From: Pyrus communis
Taxonomy: Eukaryota; Streptophyta; Magnoliopsida; Rosales; Rosaceae
Assembly: GCF_963583255.1 (NCBI RefSeq)
Contig: NC_084805.1
Coordinates: 436,501-500,500, forward strand
Reading direction: 5' to 3'
DNA length: 64,000 bases
Under the pieces are notes generated by a model. It worked only from the letters and a program-made list of their open reading frames with translations. It did no database searches and was not told the origin of the DNA. This document shows positions 46,890 through 58,200 of this stretch, in pieces. Both the position numbers and the translations under genes were made by a program. Within the stretch, counting starts at the first letter, position 1, and every line of letters begins with the position of its first letter.

Positions 46890-49844
46890 TCAATTTGCCT
46901 TGCGTTTAAGCACAACAAGATAGACCATTGCCTTCCCTGCCACTACAACGGATTGTTGCTCTGCAAGTCTTTTACCATACAAGTCAAAGAGCTCGTCCAA
47001 GATTTCGTCTCCAAAATGCTGCTTGATGAGTCCCTCCATTGTAGCTCTCACTTGAGATGCAAGTAGTTGAGGAATATTATAGACAATGTCATGCGCGGCA
47101 AAATGATGCAAATTTTCCCATCTTTCCACGCTAAAGCGTCCATTTCGTTCCATAGCAGCTTCTAGTTCTTTGGATGACATGAAATAATTAGGTATATTAA
47201 ATGAATCTACTTTCTCTTCATCAACAATTCCCTGCATGCATAAATTCAAAAAAAACAAAACAAAGGAAAAACCATAAATATCTAATGATAACACAATAGG
47301 TAAGCCATAATTTATAAGTATCGAACTCAACCTAAATATTATATGTACTCACCCACACATGATCTAAACCTGAGACTTGAACTCCCTAGTAGCTAGACTA
47401 CAAGTGGATAAGAATATCACTAGACATCTTGTAATAAAGAAACATTGTACCAGAGCGTGGTAATCAATTAAAGTCTTCTTTTAGTTCTAAATTTTTAATT
47501 TACAAAGATTAGATTTCATTTTTGGAGAAACAAAGATTACATTATTTAGATGACTACACATAAGGAAGATGATGAACTATAAATAGTAGTTTAATACAAC
47601 ACTAAGATCAGTTTACAATTAATCTCTTACCTTCCTAGCCATCTCCATGAGGCATGATCCCAAAATTTGAAAGAGCATATTCGGCAGAGATTGAGAATGA
47701 GGGGTATCGTCCTGGCGACCTGGAATGATAAGTACCATGAGTCCTTCATTCACAATCTCTTGTGCCCTCGCATTCAGGAAGCACTCCATGTCCTCAACAT
47801 TTTGGGCTTCATAAGCCCTTAACACTTCATCAGTGGCATCTGAGTAAAAGATTCGACCTTTATTCCACGCAGGGCTGTTTTTATCCACTACCTCTTTTGG
47901 GACTCGAGAAATCCATGGAATGGAAAAGGAAGAGTGAAAAAGGTGGATGGAACTACTAGGAAATAGCCGACCATGGAAGGAACCTGGCACACCCGCGGCA
48001 TAGTATTGCCGGTTGTGTGGGAGGGAGTTGAAGAGCAAGTTAAAATCATTAGAGGCATGATCATTAAAGAAAACCTGAAATTCGGGTATTTGGGAATTCA
48101 ACCCTAGGGATTTGCATTTCAACTGCAGAGCTTCAATTACGTTTTCCACTGAAAAAAATGTATTGGGGCCAACAGAGCAACCCAAATCTGCAATTCTAAA
48201 GGTCTTGGAAGATAACAAGGTTTCTAGTTCAAGCTCTGCAATTGCCTTGTTTACAAATTGTTTGGAAGCATCCGCACCTCCTCTCTGCACAAGGAGAAAC
48301 GTTGGTGTTACATTTATTTGAATCTAGAAGGAATCCAGAACTTTTTTTTTTCTTTCTGGTGTGGTTTCAAGGAGATATTTTTGTATAAATTAATGTTGGT
48401 TTGAATGACTGCTTATGCGTAAAGAGCCAAGCAATGGTCAGTTTATTATACATTACTAAATAATGAACATTACATATATGTTTATAACAGTGAATAGCTA
48501 ATTACTAGCAACCAATTAAATTGTTTCTTAATTACTCAATTCGTTTTGGCAATGTACATATTCTATGCGTACAATGAGATCAAAGAATAAAGGTTTTTTT
48601 AGCTAAAATGGCCACTGAGATTGTCATAGCTCCTCACTTTGGTTCCCTAAGATTTGAAAATCAATAGAAGTAGTCCCTAAGTTTGTCCCCTATCAATCAT
48701 ATTTGATCATTTCATGAAATTTTTTGTTAAATAAGAACCAAAATGATTGATGGTGGACAAATTTAGGAACCACTTCTATTAGTTTCACATCTCAGAGACC
48801 AAAGCAATAGTTATCCCAATCTCAAGACCATTTTATCTAAAAAGCCAAGAATTAATTATTTCCGATTTTAGTCTGCAGACCACTTTATATATATTAACAT
48901 ATTTATAATTTATGTTTGGAGGTACAAGATAAATAAGCATGTTTGCCATGGATTGACTAAAGTTTGCTACTCTGATATATATGTGCCTATAAGACTATAA
49001 GCCTTTATCAATTGCATTTTACATTTCTTTGGCCTAATTAACAAGTGAAAGGGAAAGTTTTTCGGTGTACTCCAAACACGCCACAAGACGTTATTGTTCC
49101 TCTCAAATAAAAACGTACGTGTGTATTTTTTAATTAATGAATATACCTTAGAAGATTTTTTTTAGTACATTGATATTTTTATATCAAGGGAAGGAGGAGT
49201 TTGGCAAAGCCACACAATGATCAGCTTAATTTGGTATCGAATTTACCATCCACGAGATTTGAACCGAAGACTTCTCATCAAAGTGCAAAGTGAAGAGGAA
49301 TACCATCAGACTATAGTATTGAGTGATATCATGTACCTTAGAAGTTAGACATATCAACCATGTCATTCACTCTTATTATAAGACGAAGAATAATAGTACA
49401 CTGTACACCACGTACGTTACTTGTTTTTCCGCTTTCCATAAGGAGGCGTTCAAAACAAGGCAAGCAGCTACCACCCGACAACCCCAAAATAGAAGGGGAA
49501 AAAATAAGGTAAGCACTAGACGAACAATGTTCAGAGAAAGGATCATCAAACCAGAGCACCCACTAGAAGCAAATCCTAGCGGAGGACTGATGAGAATAGG
49601 TTATATATTATTTCTATCTAGTGTATGTCAATATGTGTAGTTTTAAACTGCAGAAGAGGTAACTATTTCTGTCCCCAAAAATTAGAATATTAATTGATTC
49701 TGACAAAGTCTAGCCAAATGCACTTAAGAGAGATTCATAGTGAAATGAAGAAACCTGGTAAACGGAGTTGTTAGCATAGCCCGTTGGTCCATCTCCACCT
49801 TTCATTGGATAAGCTTCACAGATTTTGCTGTTTTCCTCTGTTGC

Positions 49845-49850
<6 letters not shown>
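46890..49850 (-). CDS. SABATH-family SAM-dependent carboxyl methyltransferase
   Basis: SABATH enzymes methylate carboxyl groups of small molecules (salicylate, jasmonate, IAA, loganate and others) or xanthine nitrogens. Minus-strand exons 49850-49755, 48284-47631 and 47231-46890 join in phase 0 to 363 aa, the usual full length. Exon 1 gives the N-terminal YPMKGGDGPTGYANNSVYQ signature. Exon 2 has the SAM-binding loop IADLGCSVGPNTFF, the FNDHASNDFNLLF motif, GSFHGRLFPSSSIHLFHSS and SIPWISRVP. Exon 3 begins GIVDEEKVDSFNIPNYF and ends YLVVLKRKAN. No lesion is visible. The substrate cannot be read from sequence. A broken copy of exon 3 and part of intron 2 lies about 5 kb to the right. Confidence 0.93.
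48595..48844. repeat. Foldback MITE in SABATH intron 1 (about 250 bp)
   Basis: The left half (TTTTAGCTAAAATGGCCACT..., TTTGGTTCCCTAAGAT, ATCAATAGAAGTAGTCCCTA) is the imperfect reverse complement of the right half (AGGAACCACTTCTATTAGT, ATCTCAGAGACCAAAG, CCATTTTATCTAAAA). Almost the whole element can fold back on itself. A target duplication was not resolved. Confidence 0.75.
48845..49754 (-). other. Rest of SABATH intron 1, no feature seen
   Basis: This is AT-rich intron sequence. The plus-strand ORF at 49323-49640 has no domain. Confidence 0.45.
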
Positions 49851-49886
<36 letters not shown>

Positions 49887-50219
49887 ATTATCAAGTTGTA
49901 TATATGCGTTTAGTGAAATGAAAATCAGTTTCTTGTTTTTGATTATGTGCCTGGTATTTTATTTGCATCCCCAACCCAACTGGCAACTGCATGCGTACAA
50001 TGTGTCGTCAAGAACTCTGCATGCACAGTAGTATGTGTCATATGATAAACAAAAAAACAAAACGTAATTACATGGTAGGGGACAACTCACCTATTCAAGC
50101 CGAGTAATAGACCTTGTATATATGGGGCTGCTAAAATTTGGTGCCTGTAGGAATTTTTTTATGTATATTCTAACTTATTTGGAGGCCAATATATAGTGTA
50201 CAAAGGTTATAGATAAAGA
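49851..50219. promoter_or_regulatory. SABATH gene promoter and 5' UTR region
   Basis: A (CT)n tract of about sixteen repeats (49850-49881) lies immediately upstream of the SABATH start codon, so it probably sits in the 5' UTR as a GA repeat in the mRNA. No clear TATA box was fixed. No other gene is visible in this stretch. Confidence 0.45.
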
Positions 50220-50466
50220 AGAGAAGTTAATTCTAATGAAAACAAATCCTACGTACTAATAGGAAACAAATCCTACTAATGGGAAACAAATCCGATTAAT
50301 AGAAAACAAATCCTACTAATGGGAAACAAATCCGATTAATAGAAAACAAATCCTAAACAAGTCCTAATTACAATAAAATCCGATTAATAGAAAACAAATC
50401 CTACTAATGGGAAACAAATCCGATTAATAGAAAACAAATCCTAAACAAGTCCTAATTACAATAAAA
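50220..50466. repeat. Tandem repeat of about 40-bp units
   Basis: Units built from CCTACTAATGGGAAACAAAT and CCGATTAATAGAAAACAAAT alternate. A higher-order block including CCTAAACAAGTCCTAATTAC occurs twice. Confidence 0.85.
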
Positions 50467-50703
50467 TTAAATTCTAACATGAAATAAATCCTAACAGGAA
50501 GAAAATCAAACACATCAAAGGTAATTACAATAGGATGTTTTACCGTAGTGGCAAAAAGAAATCATACTTATGCATGCATTCTGCTTAATTAGACTGCAAG
50601 TTGCATAATTCGGGCAATTTACACATTTCAATTCCTCTGAAAAATTTCATAAAAATAACTTTGACGCAATGTGCTTGGTATGGTCTCTCTTGATGTATCC
50701 TTT

Positions 50704-50979
50704 TCAAGTTTGCTCTTTACATGCAATATTATCTTCAACTATCGTTGTTGGGATGTCAACGAGTGACGACAATCCACAAGTGCTTTGAATATGCTCAACA
50801 ACGGCTCTAAGTCGTGTACACTCACGAGCAGCCTCATAGAGGACAAGTATCTCAACATGGTTTAAAGATGTAGCAACTAAAGTTTGCTTAGTAGTCTTAG
50901 TAGACCTCCAAGATATTGTGGTTCCACCAAATGTAAAGACATAATCCGTGTGGACATAACCAATTTGCGGTTCCACCAC
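50704..50979 (-). pseudogene. Copia RNase H fragment, copy B (antisense)
   Basis: On the minus strand the frame reads YVFTFGGTTISWRSTK, TLVATSLNHVEILVLYEAAREC, TRLRAVVEHI and TTIVEDNIACKEQ. This is the RNase H end of a Copia polyprotein (family pattern GYVFxxGGxxISWRSxKQ...). It is cut off on both sides and lacks RT. Its lineage differs from the young Copia at 37-42 kb and looks closer to the degenerate one at 56-60 kb. Confidence 0.8.
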
Positions 50980-51123
50980 ATCGTCACCAAGCAGAGCTCA
51001 AGACACCATCTTCTTTCCGACGATAGTTCAGGCGAAGGGGAAAGAGAGAGAGAGAGTGCGCCACGGGTTGAAACCCCCAATTTTTCACGGAGGGAGGACA
51101 CCGGCCGGTTTAGGGTTTCAACC

Positions 51124-52012
51124 TAGGATGCATGGACATGGATATGGATACAGGGATACGACACGATACGACACGGCGACACGTTAAATTTCTAAAAATG
51201 AAGACACGATACGTTAGGGATACGGTAATTAAAAATATAAATAAATAAATCTAAAATTTTATAAAATAAGCTTTCAAATTTATTACTCAAGTTCAAATTT
51301 ATTTCAATAAACTTCAAACAACTAGAAAGATAGTCCATCCAACAAGCAAATAGTCTTCAAACTTTGAAAAATTAAAATGAATAGTTTCGAGAAAATTAAA
51401 AAAACATATAAACAATAAGAGCTCAATCCACTTCAGAATAATATCTTATAATATACAAAATACAATATTATTATTATTATCATCATATACAAAAAGTTAA
51501 AAATAGAGATCAGAAAGGCATAAGGCTTTTAGTTTCAGAGATGAGAAAAGCAAAGCAAAAGGGGCTTGTAGTTTCAGAGATGGGTTTTACCTCGAGGAAT
51601 CAGTTAAGCTTTGAATATTTCAATGATCAGTGAAGCAGAGGAGTAAGCTTCGAATAGCTCTCACCAGCTGTTGCAGATGGAGACGACAGAGACGACGGAG
51701 TAGTTGCAGACGACGGTCAAGCACGATTCTGATTTCTAAGGTTCAAGCGAGGAAAATTAGGTAAATCCGAATTTTAGTTTAGCTAATTTCAATCAAGCAC
51801 GATTCTGATTATCCTCCGATTTTAGTTGAAACGTATCTGAAAAGTGGGATACCCATATCTCCACAGTACGATACGCGTATCTCATTGTTCAACAACGTAT
51901 CCATTTACTCCGATACGTATCGGGCGCGTATCCACCCGTATCTTATGCGTATCCGTATCCTCGTGTGTCCAATATGGAATACGCTGCTTTTCCCCCATGT
52001 TCGTGCATCGTA
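51124..52012. mobile_element. Non-autonomous Mutator-like element, about 0.89 kb
   Basis: The left terminus TAGGATGCATGGACATGG pairs with the reverse-complemented right terminus TACGATGCACGAACATGG (15 of 18 identical). Both ends are flanked by GGTTTCAACC (51114-51123 and 52013-52022), a 9-10 bp target duplication as made by Mutator-like transposases. Subterminal sequence is rich in GGATACG/CGATACG motifs. There is no transposase ORF. Confidence 0.8.
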
Positions 52013-52149
52013 GGTTTCAACCCTTCTTTCTTTTTCATTTTTTTTTTTCACGCCCAAAAAGTGAGTTTTGCTTACGTGACACAAGACAGATTGAAAGCAA
52101 TGAAGCCTTATTAGTAAATAAGACAGAAGCACAAAGAAGAAACAATAGT

Positions 52150-52742
52150 CCTAAAATAAATACCAACAACACAGCACCATGTTCAAGCCAATTTGCCTTG
52201 CGTTGCCTTCCCTGCAGCCACTACAACGGATTGCTCTGCAAGTGTTTTACCATACAAGTCAAAGAGCTCGTCCAAGAATTCGTTTCCAAATCGCTGCTTG
52301 ATGAGTCCCTCCACTGTAGCTCTCACTTGAGATGCAGGTAGTGAGGAATAATATAGACAATGTCATGTGTGGCGAAATGAAGCAAATTTTCCCATCTCTC
52401 CACGCTAAAGCGTCCATTTCATTCTATAGCAGCTTCCAGTTCTTTGGATGACATGAAATAATTAGATAGATTAAATGATTCTACTTTCTCTTCATTAACA
52501 ATTCCCCGCACGCAGAACTTAAAAAAAAGAAGAAAAAAAAAGAAAAGAAAAGAAAGTAAGCCATAACTTATAAGTATCGAGCTTAACACAAATATTACAT
52601 GTAGTCACCTACATGTGATCTAAACTTGAGATATTAACTCACAAGATTACCAGTGAATAATAATATCACTAGACATTCAAATATCCTATAATGAAAGTAA
52701 CATTGTACCAGAACGTGATAATCAATTAAAGTCTCTTCTTCA
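52150..52742 (-). pseudogene. SABATH pseudogene fragment (exon 3 plus part of intron 2)
   Basis: The segment is homologous to 46880-47475 of the intact SABATH gene and has the same orientation. Exon 3 homology runs from about 52510 down to 52200: it reads like GIVNEEKVESFN, NYFMSSKELEAAIE, then an in-frame TGA, then NGRFSVERWENL and HDIVY. Short deletions frameshift the rest. Intron 2 sequence continues to about 52742. Exons 1 and 2 are absent. Confidence 0.85.
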
Positions 52743-52919
52743 AGGAAAGGGCAATGTTATGACTTAGGATTGTGATTATCTTAATCACAAATTAAGAGTC
52801 AAGTTAGTTGTAATTGAGGGTTTTACTTGTTATTAGGAGAATTTGTTAAGAAGGCCAGTTGTCAATTATTGCATGAGGTATTATAAAGCGCGTATGGTCC
52901 TTGAAAGAGAGATGAGAAT

Positions 52920-54582
52920 TGTTGATGTACAAAATTAGTGAAGACTTTGGAACAACGTTAAGTGTCAAATTTGTGACCTTTGTTCGGTTGTTTTGGTCAC
53001 CTAGTGATAATAATATATAAAGCGATAGAGATAGGGAAGCAAACACAAGATGTACGTGGTTCACCCTAAGTCTGGCTATGTCCACGGAGTAAAGGAGTTC
53101 TTATTAATAGTGAAGGGTTTACACAAATACATAAGTTTAAGTATAATCATCATCAGTGGGTTCTAATGACTAGTTTAAGTACAATAATGACATTAGGGAT
53201 TAATTGTAGGAGAATGATCTTCTTTTATAGTTGAGGAGAGTCTCCAGCTTTTGTTCGCGGTCAATGTGGGACTCTATGAGTTTTATTCTATTGTCGACAT
53301 GTGTCATGCTGTAATTGGCCTCCTGAGTGGAGGGAAACTCTCGTGCTTCGACAGGGGTGCCTCAACATGAACCTCTCAATGGGCCCTTAAAGGTATAAAA
53401 TTAACCGGTGCTTGGTAATTTCGGGATTGGGTAAGTATGGTATAAATAGTGCTCCCCTAAATTCCTGAGTGAGGAAAGCTTCTCGGTTTGGAAATTGAAA
53501 AATTCAAGTCACCGAGTAATCACAATACTTCTAAGTACCGAAATGTAGTAGCATATAGTAGAAGTCCCCCAAGTCTCCAGTCAAAGAGAGTTGCCGAAGA
53601 AGGTACCTTGCTAGTAGCCAAGTTGTCAAAAGAACAACTTGGCTAGTTTAAGTACAATAATGACATTAGGGATTAATTGTAGGAGAATGATCTTCTTTTA
53701 TAGTTGAGGAGAGTGTCCAGCTTTTGTTCGCAGTCAATGTGGGACTCTATGAGTTTTATTCTGTTGTCGACATGTGTCAAGCTGTAATTGGCCTCCTGAG
53801 TGGAGGGAAACTCTCGTGCTTCGGCAGGGGTGCCTCAACATGAACCTCTCAATGGGCCCTTAAAGGTATAAAATTGACCGGTGCTTGGTAATTTCAGGAT
53901 TGGGTAAGTATGGTATAAATAGTGCTCCCCTAAATTCCTGAGTGAGGAAAGCTTCTCGGTTTGGAAATTGAAAAATTCAAGTCACTGAGTAATCACGAAA
54001 CTTCTAAGTACCGAAATGTAGTAGCATATAGTAGAAGTCCCCCAAGTCTCCAGTCAAAGAGAGTTGCCGAAGAAGGTACCTTGCTAGTAGCCAAGTTGTC
54101 AAAATAACAACTTGGCTAGTTTAAGTACAATAATGACATTAGGGATTAATTGTAGGAGAATGATCTTCTTTTATAGTTGAGGAGAGTCTCCAGTTTTTGT
54201 TCGCGGTCAATGTGGGACTCTATGAGTTTTATTCTGTTGTCGACATGTGTCATGCTGTAATTGGCCTTCTAAGTGGAGGGAAACTCTCGTGCTTCGGCAG
54301 GGGTGCCTCAACATGAACCTCTCAATGGGCCCTTAAAGGTATAAAATTGACCGGTGCTTGGTAATTTCGGGATTGGGTAAGTATGGTATAAATAGTGCTC
54401 CCCTAAATTCCTAAGTAAGGAAAGCTTCTCGGTTTGGAAATTGAAAAATTCAAGTCACCGAGTAATCACGAAACTTCTAAGTACCGAAATGTAGTAGCAT
54501 ATAGTAGAAGTCCCCCAAGTCTCCAGTCAAAGAGAGTTGCCGAAGAAGGTACCTTGCTAGTAGCCAAGTTGTCAAAATAACA
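52920..54582 (-). mobile_element. Gypsy-type LTR-derived block containing three tandem 473-bp copies
   Basis: The left part (52920-53169) matches 63697-63930, the LTR of the minus-strand Gypsy element at the right edge (shared GAAGGGTTTACACAAATA, GTCCACGGAGTA, AGGGAAGCAAACA). Then a unit starting CTAGTTTAAGTACAATAATG repeats three times with exactly 473-bp spacing (53170, 53643, 54116). Units differ by only a few substitutions. Read on the minus strand, each unit carries CTATAAAAGAAGA, a plausible LTR TATA box. The block begins TGTT and ends AACA, as LTRs do, but flanking target duplications do not match. It may be a solo LTR with triplicated U3. Confidence 0.7.
53170..54581. repeat. Tandem array, 3 x 473 bp
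   Basis: Copies are 53170-53642, 53643-54115 and 54116-about 54581. Near-identity indicates recent amplification. Confidence 0.92.
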
Positions 54583-54850
54583 AAGCTCCACATTTTCTCT
54601 TTTAAGTGGCAGCCCAAAACTCATTTCTCATATTTTTTTTAAGAAGGTTGTTAGGCCCAAAAAAGATGAGGCCCACGCCCATTTTCTTTGTTATTTCTGC
54701 TTTTGTTTAGTTGCCAAGCCCAAGGAAGAGAGGATGCCCACGCCTGTTTGCTGGCAGCCTCTCTCTTCTTTATTAGTTTTTTATTTGAATTTCAAACCCT
54801 AGGCCTTAGGCTAGGGTTCCCGTGCCTTCACCACACCCCTCCTTTTTTTT
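54583..54850. other. Spacer, no gene seen
   Basis: This is AT-rich, repeat-like sequence with the word AGGCCCACGCCCA and variants twice. I see no ORF of note. Confidence 0.4.
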
Positions 54851-55233
54851 ATAGGAAACTTTAACGAAAAGCCCGCAGTACTGTTCACTTTAACCAAAAA
54901 CCACATTTTTACACTAAAAAGTCAAACTTGGTACTATTCACTTTACCCTTTATTTTGTCCTTATCGTTAAAGCTCAAAGTTTTCAAGCCCTTTTCATTAG
55001 TTTTCTTTTTCTTTTTTTATTACTATCTTATATTTTATAATACTTTTGTAGGTCAAAATCCTTTTTTTGTTGGGAGTTTTAACGAAAAGTCTACGGTACT
55101 GCTTACTTTAACGAAAAATCATATTTTTACACTAAAAAGTCAATTATGGTACTATTCACTTTACCCTTTATTTTGTCCTTATCATTAAAACTCAAAATTT
55201 TCAAGCCATTTTCATTAGTTTTCCTTTTCTTTT
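54851..55233. repeat. Two tandem copies of a dispersed repeat (about 165 bp core, 215-bp spacing)
   Basis: Copy 1 is about 54856-55012 and copy 2 about 55075-55232. Shared landmarks are TTTAACGAAAAG, CACATTTTTACACTAAAAAG or its variant, GGTACTATTCACTTTACCC, TTTATTTTGTCCTTATC and TCATTAGTTTTC. I associate this repeat with Maleae genomes, from memory only. Confidence 0.7.
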
Positions 55234-55259
55234 TTTTGGCCTTTGTATTATAAACTTCT

Positions 55260-58200
55260 TATTTAAGTGTGATTGTGTAAATCCTAGATTAGATTTTATT
55301 CTAGTTATTCTTTCATATTAGGACTTGTATTCCTTGGAGGAGAATAATTTATTCTCTCTCTTATTACTAAAAATAAAGGCATTGCGTAAGGGGAATAACA
55401 TATCATCTACACAATCCTACAAACACATCTCTCTCTATATTTTCTTTGTGCCGTCAACCCCATCTCCTCTGTCAGTTAAATATAGGCCACAACACGTTAT
55501 CAGCACGCTCCTGCCGCTGCGCTAGGAATCTGATGTGGAAATTTTCTGCATCAAACCAGTTTATCAATATCATCATGCAATCAGGTTCTTTCAAAACAAC
55601 GGTTTTTATCTCGATATTTTTGCAGCTCTGATAGCATGAACATTCACTATAATGCATGACTCAACTTTACGTTTTTCGAATTTTAGATTCTACATAAATC
55701 ATGTATGCATTATATCTATAATTGTTGAATTATGTGAATTTGATATTGCCACAAAATGCATCAAATATCCGTCCATGCATTAAATTATTTATATGAATAT
55801 GCATTGAATTAATCTAGAATTGAAAAAATTGTAAAGAATTTTTTTAGTATTTCGTTGAACACCCATTTATGTCGATAGGCTCCCTTCCCCGAGCCGAGAA
55901 CCCAAACCCTAAACCCGATGCCTAGACAACGTCACCCTTTTAAACCGTCGTGACGTATGGCTTGCAGCCATGCCCAAATACCATGGCTCCCTCCCCGATG
56001 ACTGGAAGTCATCCCCGACAGAAATTGGACCAAGATTCACTTGAATCTCATTGGATTTTTTTTGAAAATCCGATTGAATTTTTCTAGGGTTTGGTTATTG
56101 AAACGTTGAGATTAAACCATCTCTGTCTACCATCATGGTCGTCAACGACCACCGTGACTCGCCCTGAGTCCTACAAACCCAGACACGGTCGCCAGAAGCG
56201 GTGGCGCTAAGCATCTTCTCTGATGCGCCACCCAGCATGGCTGGGATTTGTGTTTGGTTTGACCCACAGCCTTTTGGGCTTGGACCCTTCTCGGCCTATA
56301 TGTATAATTTTTTTTTTGGGCTTGCGAACCAAACCCAGTTGCTGTTTACCCTAAACCTACTCGCTACACCAGCCTAATTGGGCTTTGGTGTCCTCGTGTC
56401 CTCACTGTAGTAGAACCCAGCCCCCGTAGGACTCTCGGTGTTTTCTGCACCCTGATGCACTAGATCGCATCCCCAGGATCATTTACGTTGCGAAGCAGCG
56501 GATCTGTGCCATTCAGAGCCCTCTTAGATCTTGCCCATAAGGTTGGGCCTGCTCCTACAGCCCAGAAAAGCTTGCATCCTTTTCTGTTGGCTCGACCCAC
56601 ATTATACCCAGCCCAATTTTTGGGCCAGGGCTACACGGTATAACTTACTCAGTCCACTTATGGTCTTTGGCCCATTATTGTAGGTCCCGAATTTAATTGC
56701 CTTTTTTTTTTAGGCCTTATCGATTTTATAATTTTTCACCCACAATTTAAATTTGGTCCGAAGTCCATATAATTAATTCAATTATAATTATAGACCTGAA
56801 GTTCTATTCACATATTTTCTTGTTGCATATTTATGTATATATATGTGTTTGTTTATAGGTACTATGAACCTGAAGTTCATAAACTTTTTCTCGAAAAAAT
56901 TTAATTGAATGGATTTAAGTTTTCAAACTTATATGCATGTGACTGATTCAAATTAATTTTTATTTCTAGGTATGACCAGTGGGAAAGTTAGTTGTTTGAT
57001 AAATAGTGCAATCACACACACTGTTTTGCGTGAATGCATCTATTTCACTAACTTCATACCTAAGAATGCACCTCTGACAACCCTCTCAAACCCATCCAAC
57101 CAGATCGAAGGATATGGCAAGGCATGTATAATGTTGTCCAATGGTACAATTTTGACCATTGACGAGACACTCTATTCTCCACGTTCCAAAAAAACGTTGT
57201 TGAGTTCCAAAGACATTAGAGATAATAATTATCATGCTAAAACCTATGTAGAAAATGGAGTTGAATTTATGTGCATAACTTCCTACGAATATAGCCAAAA
57301 GCGTGTTCTTGAGAAGATGAAGTGTATCCTTAATGGTCTGTATACTACAACCATAAGCCCTATCGAAAGCCACTATGTGGCCGACCCTACTTCTGGGACC
57401 ACGCATGAAATTACACTTTGGCATGATCGTTTGGGACACCCTGGACGAATAGCGGTGTGCCGTATCCTCAAATCATCACATGGGCATCCACTAACCCGAA
57501 GTTTAGGTTTAATTCAAGGAATCACATGTCAAACTTGCTACATAGGAAAGCTAATTATTAAGCCTTCTTATGACAAAATTCGGTTGAATCCTCCTATTTT
57601 TCTACAAAGGATTCAGGGGGACATTTGTGGACCGAATCACTTTCCCTGCAGACCATTTAGATATTTTATGGTTTTCGTTAACGCTTCCACACGTTGGTCA
57701 CACGTGTGCTTGTTGTCCACAAGGAACAATGCATTCTCCAAACTGTTGGCTCAGGTTATCAAGCTCAGGGCTCACCACCCTGATTATCCGATCAAATCTA
57801 TTCGATTGGATAATGCTGGAGAATACATATAAAACTTTTGATGACTATTGCATGTCGGTTGGGGTTGAAGTTGAACATACAGTACTTGATGTTCATACCC
57901 AGAACGATCTTGCAGAGGCATTCATTAAACGCTTACAAATGATTGCTCGATCGTTGGTCATACGTACCAAGCTTCCGATCACTGCTTAGGGCTATACAAT
58001 ATTACACGTAGCCATGTTGATCTGCCTGAGGCCTATTGCGACCCAACCATATAGTGCTCTTCAATTGGTTACTGGATACGAACCCGACATATCGCATCTA
58101 TACATTTTTGGTTGTGCAATTTATGTACCGATTTTGCCGCCCTTATGTACAAAAATAAGGCCTCAGCGAATGATGGAAATCCATGTCGGATATGATTCTC

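Noticed and set aside
50220..50466. Regular repeats that look a little like a CRISPR array
   Set aside because: This is a plant nuclear sequence. Units are contiguous tandem repeats without unique spacers, and no cas genes exist.
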